Below, one piece after another: positions 28,713 through 37,467 of a DNA stretch of 64,000 bases. The stretch is taken from positions 23,656 through 87,655 of the forward strand of contig JAJYVU010000010.1 of NCBI GenBank assembly GCA_021791875.1, read 5' to 3'. The DNA is from Acidobacteriota bacterium. GTDB lineage: Bacteria > Acidobacteriota > Terriglobia > Terriglobales > Acidobacteriaceae. The stretch's first letter is position 1; each line of letters begins with the position of its first letter. Both the position numbers and the translations under genes were made by a program. The notes beneath the pieces were generated by a model. It worked only from the letters and a program-made list of their open reading frames with translations. It was not told the DNA's origin and did not search any database.

Positions 28713-29336
28713 ATGCGCGCAATACTCAACAGGCTCTTCACCGTTACGCTCGTCCTGCTGCCATGGAGTGTGCTCCCCGCCCATGCGCAAACAACTATCG
28801 CGCTCAGCGCCCTCGGATCGTACCAGTCCTCCACGAGCAACGCGGTGACGCGGCAGGTACGATCCAGACGCGCCGGGCTCATGGCTGAGCTGCGCCACAT
28901 CTCCAACCCCCTGGTCGGCTACGACATCTCCTATTCCTTTCGCGGAGCTGACCAGCTCTACGAGTATCAGGGACCCACTTGCGTAGGATCTTCCTGTCCG
29001 CCGTCTGGTCAGCCGGTCAACGCGTACGCCCAGGAACTCGCCTTCAACTGGGTGGTCTCGCTTCCCGTCAGGCACTTGGTCGTCTTCGCTCTTGCCGGTG
29101 GCGGCTTTGAAAAATTTGATCCTACCAACTCGCAGGCTGGCGGCACGCGCAGCCAGACTGAAGGAGTATTCGACTACGGCGCCGGTTTTGACTGGAACCT
29201 TCTGCCTCACCTCGGTCTTCGCTTCCAGTACCGCGGCAACGTCTACAAAGCTCCCGCACTGGCCACCGCCTTCAGTTCCACTGACCAATTCACGCACGAG
29301 GCCGAACCTGTGGTCGGCGCCTACTTCAAATTCTGA
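28713..29336 (+). CDS. Secreted beta-barrel-like protein, paralogue 2 of 3
   Basis: A 207-residue exported protein. The signal peptide covers about residues 1-26 (LFTVTLVLLPWSVLPAHAQ). The mature region opens TTIALSALGSYQSS and contains LMAELRHISNPLVGYDISYS, GVFDYGAGFDWNLLPHLGLR and a terminal Phe (VVGAYFKF). It is very similar to paralogue 3. The ATG at 28713 is preferred over the open frame from 28623 because the signal peptide begins there and CAAAGGAGATCTCACACC lies directly upstream, almost the same leader as paralogue 3. A putative sigma-54 site precedes it. Confidence 0.8.
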   Translation: MRAILNRLFTVTLVLLPWSVLPAHAQTTIALSALGSYQSSTSNAVTRQVRSRRAGLMAELRHISNPLVGYDISYSFRGADQLYEYQGPTCVGSSCPPSGQPVNAYAQELAFNWVVSLPVRHLVVFALAGGGFEKFDPTNSQAGGTRSQTEGVFDYGAGFDWNLLPHLGLRFQYRGNVYKAPALATAFSSTDQFTHEAEPVVGAYFKF

Positions 29337-29584
29337 ACTCTTGTGGCGTCGGGCCGATTCTGTTGATTCCGCCTCGCGCCGGGGCGCATCTACTTTGCAC
29401 CCTCCGAGCACCGGCTTTTGCAGGCATCCCTTCCGCTGCCTACGCATCGCATGTATTTACAAACGAACCAATAGGTGCGCTACGCCGCGATCTGCGCGAT
29501 CCAGGCCGGTCACCTCTCGCTCACGTGCATACTTCCTTTTCCCGACCTTGTCGCATTGCTCTTCCCCAAAGGAGATCCCTCACG

Positions 29585-30214
29585 ATGAAGCTCAACTTCA
29601 AAACGATCCTCACGATGTCGATGGCTCTGGCGCTTTGGAGCGCGCTCTCCGCCCGTGCACAAACCTCTATCGCTCTCAGCGCCCTGGGATCGTTCCCGTC
29701 GACCACGACTACCACGGTTCAAAGGCAAACCGCCTCTGATCAGGCCGGATTCATGGTCGAGCTGCGCCATATCTCCAACCCCCTGGTTGGCTACGACGTC
29801 TCCTATACCTTCAACCGGGCCAACCAGAATTACGAGTACACAGGACCCACGCCCTTATGTCCTCTTCCCGCCTGCTCTGCCCCGGAACAGCCCGTCCACG
29901 CCAACGCGCACACCCTCACCCTCAATTACGTCGTCTCCCTGCCCATCCTTGACTTCCGCGTCTTCGCGCTCGGCGGTGGAGGCTTCCAGCACTTCAGTCC
30001 TACCAACAATCCCAACGTCAGCACCCAGAGCCAGACCAAGGGCGTCTTCGACTACGGCGCGGGCCTCGACTGGACCGTCCTGCCCCACCTCGGCCTGCGC
30101 TTCCAGTACCGCGGCTATGTCTACAAAGCGCCCCAGTTGGCCACTGCTTTCAGTTCCACCGACAAATTCACCCACGACGCCGAACCCATGATCGGCGCCT
30201 ACTTCAACTTCTAG
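29585..30214 (+). CDS. Secreted beta-barrel-like protein, paralogue 3 of 3
   Basis: A 209-residue exported protein whose signal peptide ends near SALSARAQ (residue 25). It continues TSIALSALGSFPST, FMVELRHISNPLVGYDVSYT, GVFDYGAGLDWTVLPHLGLR, FQYRGYVYKAPQLATAFSST and ends AYFNF with the barrel-type terminal Phe. It is nearly identical to paralogue 2 in these blocks, so the duplication looks recent. The ribosome-binding region CAAAGGAGATCCCTCACG is also shared. Between residues about 75 and 95 the copies vary and carry a Cys pair. The 248 bp upstream contain no other recognisable gene. Confidence 0.8.
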   Translation: MKLNFKTILTMSMALALWSALSARAQTSIALSALGSFPSTTTTTVQRQTASDQAGFMVELRHISNPLVGYDVSYTFNRANQNYEYTGPTPLCPLPACSAPEQPVHANAHTLTLNYVVSLPILDFRVFALGGGGFQHFSPTNNPNVSTQSQTKGVFDYGAGLDWTVLPHLGLRFQYRGYVYKAPQLATAFSSTDKFTHDAEPMIGAYFNF

Positions 30215-30221
30215 CCTGCCC

Positions 30222-30653
30222 TTACTCCATCAGCTCAACCGTCCGCTCATCTGGCTCGCCCTCGAAATACTTGTCGAGGGCCTGCCGGAAGACTGCATCC
30301 TCAGGCGCAACCTCGACGAACAGGGTCATGGAAGACCGAAACTTCAAGTCATCGGGATATCCAAAAATCTCGCTCACCTCACGGCCCTGCACCGCATTCA
30401 CCAGCGCCGTGCACTCCCGCAGTCGCGTCCCCAGTACCGGATGACGCAAATACGCCTCCGCCTCCGCACGTGACCGGATCGCAAAATGCTGCGCCGTCGG
30501 GCTGTGCCCCAGCCCGCGGATCTGCGGAAAAACAAACCACATCCAGTGGCTGCGCTTCCGTCCCTCGCTGAGCTCCGCGCAGACCTGCGCGTACACCGGT
30601 TCCTGCGCTTCCACAAACCGCTGCAGATCAAATGGGTCATGCTTTTCGTCCAT
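30222..30653 (-). CDS. DUF1810 family protein
   Basis: A 143-residue protein of the DUF1810 family, recognised by DPFDLQRFVEAQEPVYAQVC, SHWMWFVFPQIRGLGHSPTA and the C-terminal LDKYFEGEPDERTVELM. The family is widespread and short, and no biochemical role is established to my knowledge. The ATG at 30653 follows GGAGG at good spacing. It converges with the third barrel paralogue with only 7 bp between the stop codons. Confidence 0.88.
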   Translation of the reverse strand: MDEKHDPFDLQRFVEAQEPVYAQVCAELSEGRKRSHWMWFVFPQIRGLGHSPTAQHFAIRSRAEAEAYLRHPVLGTRLRECTALVNAVQGREVSEIFGYPDDLKFRSSMTLFVEVAPEDAVFRQALDKYFEGEPDERTVELME

Positions 30654-30871
30654 GCAAAACCTCCGCGGCGCAACGTTATTTGATTCTCACACCCTAACCA
30701 TACTTCTACTCACAGCACCCCTTCTTTGGATGAGATCAAAGCGCCGCACGCATGGCTCATTTAGAATTCCCCCGCGCCGGCAATCACGCTTTTTCCTGCG
30801 CTGAATAGAGCCGCGCCGCCGCCATTCAGGGCGAAACAGGCACTGCTTTTTATTGAGGGGAGACACACATC

Positions 30872-32485
30872 TTGCGCATCCTTCGCCGTTCCACCTTGCT
30901 TTCCGTGATGCTTGGCCTGCTTGTCGCCGCGCAGGGCTCTGCGGCGCTCCATGCCGCATCCTGCACCTCGCTCCAGCATCTCAATCTGCCGGAGACCACC
31001 ATTACCCACGCCACGCTGGAAACCTCCGGCAGCGTTCTCATGCCCTCAGACACCACGCCTCTCAAGGGCCTGCCCGTCTTCTGCCGCGTGCAGGGCATCC
31101 TGCGCCCGTCCTCTGACTCAAACATTCACTTCGAGGTCTGGCTCCCGGTTGCCAATAACTGGAACGGCAATTTCCTCGGCGCGGGCAATGGCGGCTTCGC
31201 AGGCTTCATCGGCATGGGTGGCCACGGCGGCTACGAAGAGCTCGCCGCCAACCTCAAGCGCGGCTACGTCACCGCCGCTTCTGACTCAGGCCACTCAGGC
31301 CTGCCCACCGATGCAAGCTGGGCCTGGCACCACCCGCAAAAAGTCATCGACTTCGGATGGCGTGCGCTGCACCTCACCACCGTCCGCGCCAAGCAGATTA
31401 TCCGCGCCTACTACGGCAAGCCCGCAAAGTATGCCTATTTTGACTCCTGCTCCGACGGCGGCCGCGAAGCCCTCATGGAAGCTCAGCGTTTCCCCTCCGA
31501 CTACAACGGCATTCTCGCCGGAGCGCCCGCCGCCTACTGGACTCACATGCTAGCCGGCGGCCTCGGCGAAGTTCATGCCATGATGGACAACCCGGAAGCC
31601 TACATCCCTGAACTCAAGCTGCCTGCCATCGAGCGCGCCTCGCTCGCCGCCTGTGATGCTCAGGACGGTGTCAAGGACGGAATCCTCTCCGACCCGCAAT
31701 CCTGCCACTTCAATCCCGACGTTCTTCTCTGCAAAGGAGAGGATTCGCTCGACTGCCTCACCGCGCCGCAGCTTGCCACCCTCAAGCTCATGTACAAAGG
31801 CGGCGTCGATAAGAACGGCAAACTCATCACCCCCGGCTTCCTGCCGGGAGACGAAATCGGCTGGGGCGCATGGGACATCGGTCCCGATCCCGGCGCCTCG
31901 TACGGCGCGCAATACCTCAATAACTACTTCCGCTACATGGTCACGCAGAATCCCAAATGGAACCCCCTCACCGCCGACGTCGACGCGATGCTCCGCGAAG
32001 CCCGGCAAACCACGGGCAGGGAACTGAATGCCACCAATCCCAACCTCAGCAAATTCGCCGCACTCGGCGGCAAGCTCATTCTCTACCATGGCTGGAACGA
32101 TCCCGCCATCTCGCCCTGGAACACCATCCACTACTTCCGCACCGTCGAGCACACCATGGGCACGGCCAAAACTGCATCCTTCGTCCGCCTCTACATGGTC
32201 CCCGGCATGGAACACTGCGCCGGCGGCCCCGGCGCCACCGACTTCGGGCAGATGGGCATTCCCACCCTGCCCGGAGCAAAGCACAACATCTTCAATGCGC
32301 TCGTGGATTGGGTGCAGAAGGACCAGGCCCCCCGCGAACTCATCACCGCCAAATTCGGCAAAGCCGCCGATGGCAAGCAGAAGGTCGTCATGACCCGCCC
32401 GCTCTGTCCTTATCCACAGATCATCAAGTACAACGGCTCCGGCGACACCAACAAAGCCTCCAGCTTCGCCTGCGTCGAGCCGTAG
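30872..32485 (+). CDS. Secreted tannase/feruloyl esterase family hydrolase
   Basis: A 537-residue exported esterase with a signal peptide of about 28 residues (LLSVMLGLLVAAQGSAALHA). Tannase-family enzymes cleave ester bonds of gallic or ferulic acid from plant material. The family's CS-D-HC pattern is visible: Cys193-Ser194 in DSCSDGGREA, and His-Cys in PGMEHCAGGPG, where a disulfide brings Ser and His together. WLPVANNWNGNFLGAGNGGF near the N-terminus is also characteristic. The start is TTG at 30872 with GAGGGGAG upstream. A terminator follows. The exact substrate cannot be told from sequence. Confidence 0.93.
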   Translation: MRILRRSTLLSVMLGLLVAAQGSAALHAASCTSLQHLNLPETTITHATLETSGSVLMPSDTTPLKGLPVFCRVQGILRPSSDSNIHFEVWLPVANNWNGNFLGAGNGGFAGFIGMGGHGGYEELAANLKRGYVTAASDSGHSGLPTDASWAWHHPQKVIDFGWRALHLTTVRAKQIIRAYYGKPAKYAYFDSCSDGGREALMEAQRFPSDYNGILAGAPAAYWTHMLAGGLGEVHAMMDNPEAYIPELKLPAIERASLAACDAQDGVKDGILSDPQSCHFNPDVLLCKGEDSLDCLTAPQLATLKLMYKGGVDKNGKLITPGFLPGDEIGWGAWDIGPDPGASYGAQYLNNYFRYMVTQNPKWNPLTADVDAMLREARQTTGRELNATNPNLSKFAALGGKLILYHGWNDPAISPWNTIHYFRTVEHTMGTAKTASFVRLYMVPGMEHCAGGPGATDFGQMGIPTLPGAKHNIFNALVDWVQKDQAPRELITAKFGKAADGKQKVVMTRPLCPYPQIIKYNGSGDTNKASSFACVEP

Positions 32486-32511
32486 CCGTCCATATCAAAC
32501 CGCAACATCAC

Positions 32512-32551
32512 GGGGCCGCATCCATGTCATTTGCTCGCGGCCCCTGCTTTT
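32512..32551 (+). terminator. Terminator hairpin after the tannase-family gene
   Basis: GGGGCCGC and GCGGCCCC (8 bp, all paired) flank a 17-nt loop and are followed by TGCTTTT. It starts 27 bp after the stop codon. Confidence 0.65.
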
Positions 32552-32720
32552 CCTCGGTTTCGTGCCCCCAACGGGCCGTAGCATCCTCTTTTCCATCCGT
32601 GTATGCTGCATGGTTCTGCCATATTCGCCGGCAATCCCGGATATCCGCGCAACAAGTGGCTATCTTGGTTTGAAGTCGAATCTCAGAGTCTTGAGAAAGG
32701 CAGTAAGAAATCACTCTCGG

Positions 32721-33026
32721 ATGAAAGACATGTACGGACTTATCGCAAAACTAACCGTTGTCCCCGGCAAACGCGCTGAATTGGTCCACATTCTCAGCGC
32801 AAGCGCGGTCAGCATGCCCGGCTGCTTCAGCTACGTCGTCGCCGAGGACCCCTCCGACGAAAACATCCTATGGGTCACTGAAACCTGGGAAAGCCGCACT
32901 GCCCACGACGCTTCGCTGCAGCTCCGCGCCGTCCAGCAGGCCATCCCACTGGCGAAAAATCTCATCACGAGCTTTGAGCGCATTGCAGAAACGCGCCCCG
33001 TCTGGAGCGCCGAACGCGGCGAGTAA
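32721..33026 (+). CDS. Antibiotic biosynthesis monooxygenase (ABM) domain protein
   Basis: A 101-residue ABM/YgiN-type ferredoxin-fold protein. YGLIAKLTVVPGKRAELVHI is the typical first strand and helix, followed by GCFSYVVAEDPSDENILWV and TETWESRTAHDASLQ. Members include quinol monooxygenases and heme-degrading enzymes; the substrate is unknown here. The frame is open from 32562, but the domain begins at the ATG at 32721 (or 32730). The ribosome-binding site is weak. The 101-bp repeat begins 10 bp after its stop. Confidence 0.8.
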   Translation: MKDMYGLIAKLTVVPGKRAELVHILSASAVSMPGCFSYVVAEDPSDENILWVTETWESRTAHDASLQLRAVQQAIPLAKNLITSFERIAETRPVWSAERGE

Positions 33027-33036
33027 AGCCTTGACC

Positions 33037-33137
33037 TGTCGGCATAGGCTGAAGAGAGAATGCCGGCGCAGCTTTTCCATCGAGAAAAGTTGCTCTTGGT
33101 TGAATTCGGAAAGTCCACAGGAATAGGGGGAATGCTC
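33037..33137. repeat. 101-bp intergenic repeat, copy A
   Basis: This segment aligns without gaps to 40744-40844, with about 17 differences in 101 positions. Shared blocks include GAAGAGAGAAT, CGCAGCTTTTCC, CTTGGTTGAATTC and CACAGGAATAGGGG. A hairpin (GCAGCTTTTC against GAAAAGTTGC) occupies the middle. At its right end GGGGGAATGCTCCCCC can form a second hairpin. It fills the gap between the convergent ABM and ABC-transporter genes. Confidence 0.85.
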
Positions 33138-33145
33138 CCCCGCTT

Positions 33146-35065
33146 CTATTTCGCCTCTTCCACCGTGTCGCCCTCGCCAGGAGCCAGAAACAGATTCTCC
33201 TCCAGCCCATGCTGCCGCGTGTAAAGGTCCCAGTACCTGCCACCCAGCGCATACAGGCTCTGGTGTGTGCCGCGCTCCAGAATTTCGCCGCCCTCCACCA
33301 CCAGGATCTGGTCCGCCCGCCGGATCGTCGACAGCCGGTGCGCGATCACAAACGTTGTGCGCCCCTGCATCAGGTAGCTCAGCCCGGTCTGGATCATCGC
33401 CTCCGATTCGGAATCCAGCGACGACGTCGCCTCGTCCAGAATCAGAATCTTCGGATCGGCGAGTATCGCCCGCGCAATGGAAAGCCGTTGCCGCTGCCCG
33501 CCCGACAACTTTACCCCGCGCTCGCCCACAATCGTGTCATAACCTTCCGGGAAGCGCTCCGCGAACTCATCCACGCGCGCAATCCGGCAGGCCGCCTCAA
33601 ACTGCTCCTCGCTCGCAGCCGGATACGAGAACAGAATGTTCTCTCGAATCGACCCGTCAAACAGAAACGACTCCTGCAGCACGACCCCCAGTTGCGCGCG
33701 ATAGTCGTCCAGCCGCACCGTCGAAAGGTCCGTGCCGTCGATCAGCACATGTCCCGAATCCGGCTTGTGAAAACCGCAAACCAGGCTGATGATCGTCGAC
33801 TTGCCCGAACCCGACGATCCCACCAGTGCCGTCACTGTCCCCGGCTGCGCCTCAAACGAAATCCCCTTCAACACCGGTTTGTCCGGCTCGTAGGCAAAGC
33901 GCACATCCTCAAACCGCACCTCGCCGTGAATCTCCGGCATCGGATTCACTCGCTCGGGATCGGCAAACTCATCCTTCTCGCTCAGAATCTCCATCGTGCG
34001 GTCCAGCCCGGCAACGGCTTCGGTCAACTGCGTCCCCACGTTCACAATCTGGAAGACCGGCGCAATCATATAGGCCAGAAGCATCGTGTACTGGAAATAT
34101 CCGCCCGTCGTCATCCTGCCGGTCAACACTTCATGCCCACCCATCAGCATGACCAGTCCGCCCACCACCCCCAGCACCGTGGTCGAAGCAAACGACAGCA
34201 GACTCGTCGCCGTCAGGGAACTGATCACATTTGCCAGCAGCCGGTCCACTCCCTTGCCAAAAACGCTCGCCTCACGTTCTTCGGCGTGGTAACCCTTCAC
34301 CACGCGCACGCCGCCAAGCGACTCGGTCAGCCGTCCAGTCACTTCGGCGTTGATGCGTCCGCGCTCGCGGAAAATCGGCCGTATCGTCGAGAACGCCTTC
34401 TGCAGTACCAGCACAAAAAGCGCCACCACCCCAAATACGATCAGCGTCATGTGACGGCTGCGGTATAGCAGGAAGACAAACACCAGCACCGCCGTCAGGA
34501 TTCCGCCCACAAACTGCACCAGCCCGGTGCCAATCAGGTTCCGAACCCCCTCCACATCGGTCATGATGCGCGACACCAGCACGCCCGTACGGTTCGCGTC
34601 ATAAAACTGTACCGAGAGCCGGCCAATGTGCTGCTGCACCCGCTTGCGCAGGTCGGCAATCATCCGCTGCGCCGCCTTTGACAGCAACTGCGTCAGCGAG
34701 TACGAGGTGACGGCCTGTATAGCCGTCGCCCCAAACACCAGGCCCACGAGCGGCAGCAGCAGGTGCGCACGATGCGGCGTCAGTACATGATCCACCAGGT
34801 ACTTGCTGGAAACCGGCAACACAAGCCCCGCCACACGGTTGATGGCCATCAGCACCAGCCCAAGCAGCATCAGCCACTTGCGCGGCAGCACCAGCTTCCA
34901 GATCTCCGGCAGCACTTTCTTGATCTCGGGCTTCTTCTTCGCCTGATCTCCACGGGACCCGTGCGCACCGCCGCGCCCTCGTGGTATCCGCTCCGCGCCC
35001 ATCGACCCTATCGCCATGCCGCCCATTCGCATAGATTTCCCACCCACGCGGCCCGTTCTCGCCAC
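33146..35065 (-). CDS. ABC exporter, permease fused to ATPase
   Basis: A 639-residue half-transporter of the MsbA/BmrA type. The first 50 residues are basic and Gly-rich, and six membrane helices follow (about 60-350, beginning WLMLLGLVLMAINRVAGLVL). The ATPase domain has Walker A GSSGSGKST, LSGGQRQRLS, Walker B ILILDEATSSLD and IAHRLST. The frame starts at 35065; an ATG at 35032 is an alternative. The substrate is not predictable; lipids and drugs are both possible. It precedes a small membrane protein on its 5' side (35101-35475) that may be co-transcribed. Confidence 0.88.
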   Translation of the reverse strand: MARTGRVGGKSMRMGGMAIGSMGAERIPRGRGGAHGSRGDQAKKKPEIKKVLPEIWKLVLPRKWLMLLGLVLMAINRVAGLVLPVSSKYLVDHVLTPHRAHLLLPLVGLVFGATAIQAVTSYSLTQLLSKAAQRMIADLRKRVQQHIGRLSVQFYDANRTGVLVSRIMTDVEGVRNLIGTGLVQFVGGILTAVLVFVFLLYRSRHMTLIVFGVVALFVLVLQKAFSTIRPIFRERGRINAEVTGRLTESLGGVRVVKGYHAEEREASVFGKGVDRLLANVISSLTATSLLSFASTTVLGVVGGLVMLMGGHEVLTGRMTTGGYFQYTMLLAYMIAPVFQIVNVGTQLTEAVAGLDRTMEILSEKDEFADPERVNPMPEIHGEVRFEDVRFAYEPDKPVLKGISFEAQPGTVTALVGSSGSGKSTIISLVCGFHKPDSGHVLIDGTDLSTVRLDDYRAQLGVVLQESFLFDGSIRENILFSYPAASEEQFEAACRIARVDEFAERFPEGYDTIVGERGVKLSGGQRQRLSIARAILADPKILILDEATSSLDSESEAMIQTGLSYLMQGRTTFVIAHRLSTIRRADQILVVEGGEILERGTHQSLYALGGRYWDLYTRQHGLEENLFLAPGEGDTVEEAK

Positions 35066-35100
35066 ATCTACTCAGGGATGCCTGGCGAACCCGCCCGGAT

Positions 35101-35475
35101 TCAGATCCTGTTCCGCCGCGCCTCGATGAACGACCGCACGCATAGCAGCACATAGAACAACATCATCAGCGACATCACCGTCTGTGCTTCGGCCATGGCG
35201 GGGAAAAGAATGGTATGCCCCGTCTCCATGCGAATGAAGTGGTAAATCCCCGTCACCGTGCCCAGGAATCCGATCAGCCCCACCGTCACCGCAATATGCA
35301 TCACGATCATGCGCTTCTTCTGGTTCTCGGTCCGCGCCAGAAAACCCAGCACCACCAGCACCAGCCCAAACACCGCCGGAATCAGCGCCGTCAGCGAGTG
35401 AATGCCCGGGGCCAGATAGCCAATCACCCCCAGCAGAATCAGCAGTACTCCAAATGTGATCGTTATTTTCGCCAT
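35101..35475 (-). CDS. Small four-helix membrane protein
   Basis: A 124-residue inner-membrane protein of unknown function. Four hydrophobic segments are seen: about residues 4-24 (ITFGVLLILLGVIGYLAPG), 28-47, 57-78 and 91-113. The only polar loop of note is ARTENQKKR. It has a GAGGCGAG site ahead of the ATG at 35475. It lies 35 bp upstream of the ABC exporter on the same strand. Confidence 0.72.
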   Translation of the reverse strand: MAKITITFGVLLILLGVIGYLAPGIHSLTALIPAVFGLVLVVLGFLARTENQKKRMIVMHIAVTVGLIGFLGTVTGIYHFIRMETGHTILFPAMAEAQTVMSLMMLFYVLLCVRSFIEARRNRI

Positions 35476-35541
35476 CGATATCTCGCCTCAAGAAGTAGGG
35501 AACTTCTACCAGCATAGAGCACACGGCGAATGCATGTTCCC

Positions 35542-36057
35542 TCAGGAGCGGCTCACAGCCACGGTCGCCGGCGCAATCCGTTCCAGGATCTCCTGCGCAA
35601 TCTTCTCGGGCGTCTGCTCCACTGACACGCGAATCGCATCCTGCGGCAACTCCAGCGTGGCAAGCTGGCTCGCCAGCAGCGCAGGATTCATGAAGTGCCC
35701 TTTGCGCTGCCTCAGACGCGCCTCAAAAACTTCCCGCGATCCTTCCAGCATCACAAATCGATATTCCTCCGCGGGAATCCCTTCGCAAAGAATTTCGCGA
35801 TACGCCTGCCGTAGCGCCGAGCATGTCAGAATGCCGCTTTGCGCACTCTCATGCCAGCCCAGCAGCACTTCATGCAGCCGTTCCAGCCACGGCACCCTGT
35901 CCTCATCGCTCAGCGGAATTCCTGCCGACATCTTCGCGCGATTCGTTTCGCTATGGTATGCGTCGCCTTCTGCAAACTGCCAACCCGTAAGAGACGCCAG
36001 CACTTGAGCTACGGTCGATTTTCCCGAGCCAGAGACACCCATCACAATGATGATCAT
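35542..36057 (-). CDS. gntK: Gluconokinase, GntK type
   Basis: Phosphorylates D-gluconate to 6-phosphogluconate. The 171-residue P-loop kinase has GVSGSGKSTVAQVLA, the substrate-binding FAEGDAYHSETNRAKMSAGI, PLSDEDRVPWLERL and CSALRQAYREIL, all hallmarks of thermoresistant-type gluconokinases. The length matches. The frame is open to 36111, but the ATG at 36057 gives the family N-terminus (MIIIVMGVSG). The kdgK gene lies upstream on the same strand, so both may serve sugar-acid catabolism. Confidence 0.93.
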   Translation of the reverse strand: MIIIVMGVSGSGKSTVAQVLASLTGWQFAEGDAYHSETNRAKMSAGIPLSDEDRVPWLERLHEVLLGWHESAQSGILTCSALRQAYREILCEGIPAEEYRFVMLEGSREVFEARLRQRKGHFMNPALLASQLATLELPQDAIRVSVEQTPEKIAQEILERIAPATVAVSRS

Positions 36058-36206
36058 GTTCTCGCAGAAACTGCTCGTTATACAGAACTTGCCGCCCAAA
36101 AGGGAAGTCACTTGCCTGTGACGTCGCCGTTGTGCCGCAGATGGAAAGACACCACTCCCTCAAGGCAGCCGTGCCCCATGAACCGCTATTCGTCGATGAA
36201 AGGAAG

Positions 36207-37289
36207 CTATCGCTGAATGCGCGCCGATCCGCCCAGCGCAAACGCCTTCACTTGCTCCACCGTCGCCATCGTGGTGTCGCCCGGGAAGGTCGTCAGCAGC
36301 GCGCCGTGCGCCCATCCCAGTCGCGTTGCCTGTTCCGCCGTCGCCCCGCTCAGCAGCCCATAGATAAATCCGGCGGCAAAGCCGTCGCCGCCGCCCACGC
36401 GGTCCTGCACCATCAACTCCGCCGTGGGAGCCACATGCGTTTCGCCGTTCACCCACGAAACCGCGCTCCAGCTATGCTGATTCGTCGTGTGCACCTCGCG
36501 CAGCGTAGTCGCCACCACCTTTACGCGTGGATATTTCTTCACCACCGAGTCGATCATCCCGAAAAACACGCTCGGGTCCAGCTTCGACTTCGCCGTCACT
36601 TCCGGCCCGGGAATGCCGAGTCCCTTCTGCAGATCTTCCTCGTTGCCCACCAGCACATCCACGTGCTCCACAATCTTCGCGATCGTCTCCACGGCCTTCT
36701 CCTCGCCGCCCCAGATGTTCCACAGCTTCGCGCGGAAGTTCAGGTCAAACGAAGTCACGGCCCCGGCCTCGCGCGCGGCCTTCATAAATTCGGCCACCAG
36801 CTCCGCCGTCGTCGGCGATAGCGCACTGAAGATGCCTCCGCTGTGCACCCAGCGCACTCCCTTCGCAAAAATCGCCTTCCAGTCAAAGTCGCCCGGCTTC
36901 AGCTGTGCCGCCGCTTCGTTGCAGCGGTTGTAAAACACCACTGGAGGCCGCACGCCGAATCCCTGGTCGCTGTACACCGTGGCCATATTCGGCCCGTTCA
37001 CGCCGTTATGCTCAAAGTGCTTGTAGAAAGGCTTCACGCCCATCGCGCGCACGCGCTCGGCGATCAGATCGCCAATCGGGTAATTCACCATCGCCGTCGC
37101 GATCCCAGTATTCAGCCGGAAACAATCCGAGAGGTTGGCGGCAACGTTGAACTCGCCCCCGCTGACGTGAATACGGCACTCCGTTGCCTTGCGAAAGGGA
37201 ATCACTCCCGGATCCAGCCGGTGTACCAGCGCTCCCAGTGATAGAAAATCCAGCTCCCCTTCGTTGCGGATATTCAATCCATGACTCAT
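36207..37289 (-). CDS. kdgK: 2-dehydro-3-deoxygluconokinase-type PfkB sugar kinase
   Basis: A 360-residue PfkB-family kinase. The N-terminal FLSLGALVHRLDPG and GGEFNVAANLSDCF bind sugar. The second PfkB signature is DRVGGGDGFAAGFIYGLL, with the catalytic Asp. PFYKHFEHNGVNGPNMATVY resembles 2-keto-3-deoxygluconate kinases. It would phosphorylate KDG for Entner-Doudoroff or hexuronate degradation, but specificity is inferred. A perfect TGTGGT/ACCACA inverted repeat lies 56 bp upstream of the ATG, the kind of site bound by FadR-subfamily GntR regulators. The gntK gene follows. Confidence 0.82.
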   Translation of the reverse strand: MSHGLNIRNEGELDFLSLGALVHRLDPGVIPFRKATECRIHVSGGEFNVAANLSDCFRLNTGIATAMVNYPIGDLIAERVRAMGVKPFYKHFEHNGVNGPNMATVYSDQGFGVRPPVVFYNRCNEAAAQLKPGDFDWKAIFAKGVRWVHSGGIFSALSPTTAELVAEFMKAAREAGAVTSFDLNFRAKLWNIWGGEEKAVETIAKIVEHVDVLVGNEEDLQKGLGIPGPEVTAKSKLDPSVFFGMIDSVVKKYPRVKVVATTLREVHTTNQHSWSAVSWVNGETHVAPTAELMVQDRVGGGDGFAAGFIYGLLSGATAEQATRLGWAHGALLTTFPGDTTMATVEQVKAFALGGSARIQR

Positions 37290-37344
37290 CTGCGTAATGA
37301 CCCCTTAGGTGCTGCGAAAGTTATCTGGCTTGAAAGGTCTGCCC

Positions 37345-37359
37345 TGTGGTCTGACCACA
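37345..37359. promoter_or_regulatory. Candidate GntR/FadR-type operator upstream of kdgK
   Basis: TGTGGTCTGACCACA is a perfect 6+6 inverted repeat with a 3-nt centre. Its core TGGTCTGACCA fits the TnGTnnnACnA pattern known for the FadR subfamily of GntR regulators, several of which control uronate and sugar-acid genes. It lies 56 bp from the kdgK start codon. No GntR gene is in the window. Confidence 0.45.
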
Positions 37360-37467
37360 CCATCCATCCCATCATACATTCCACCGGACCGTTGCGCACA
37401 GATTCATAAGCTTTTTTCCCCAAGCGGTATCCGGTCATCAGGGGACGCGTGGTTCGCGCCCGAAACG

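Noticed and set aside
29363..29584. Upstream extension of the third beta-barrel gene
   Set aside because: The frame is open, but it would bury the signal peptide, and the leader CAAAGGAG shared with the second paralogue fixes the start at 29585.
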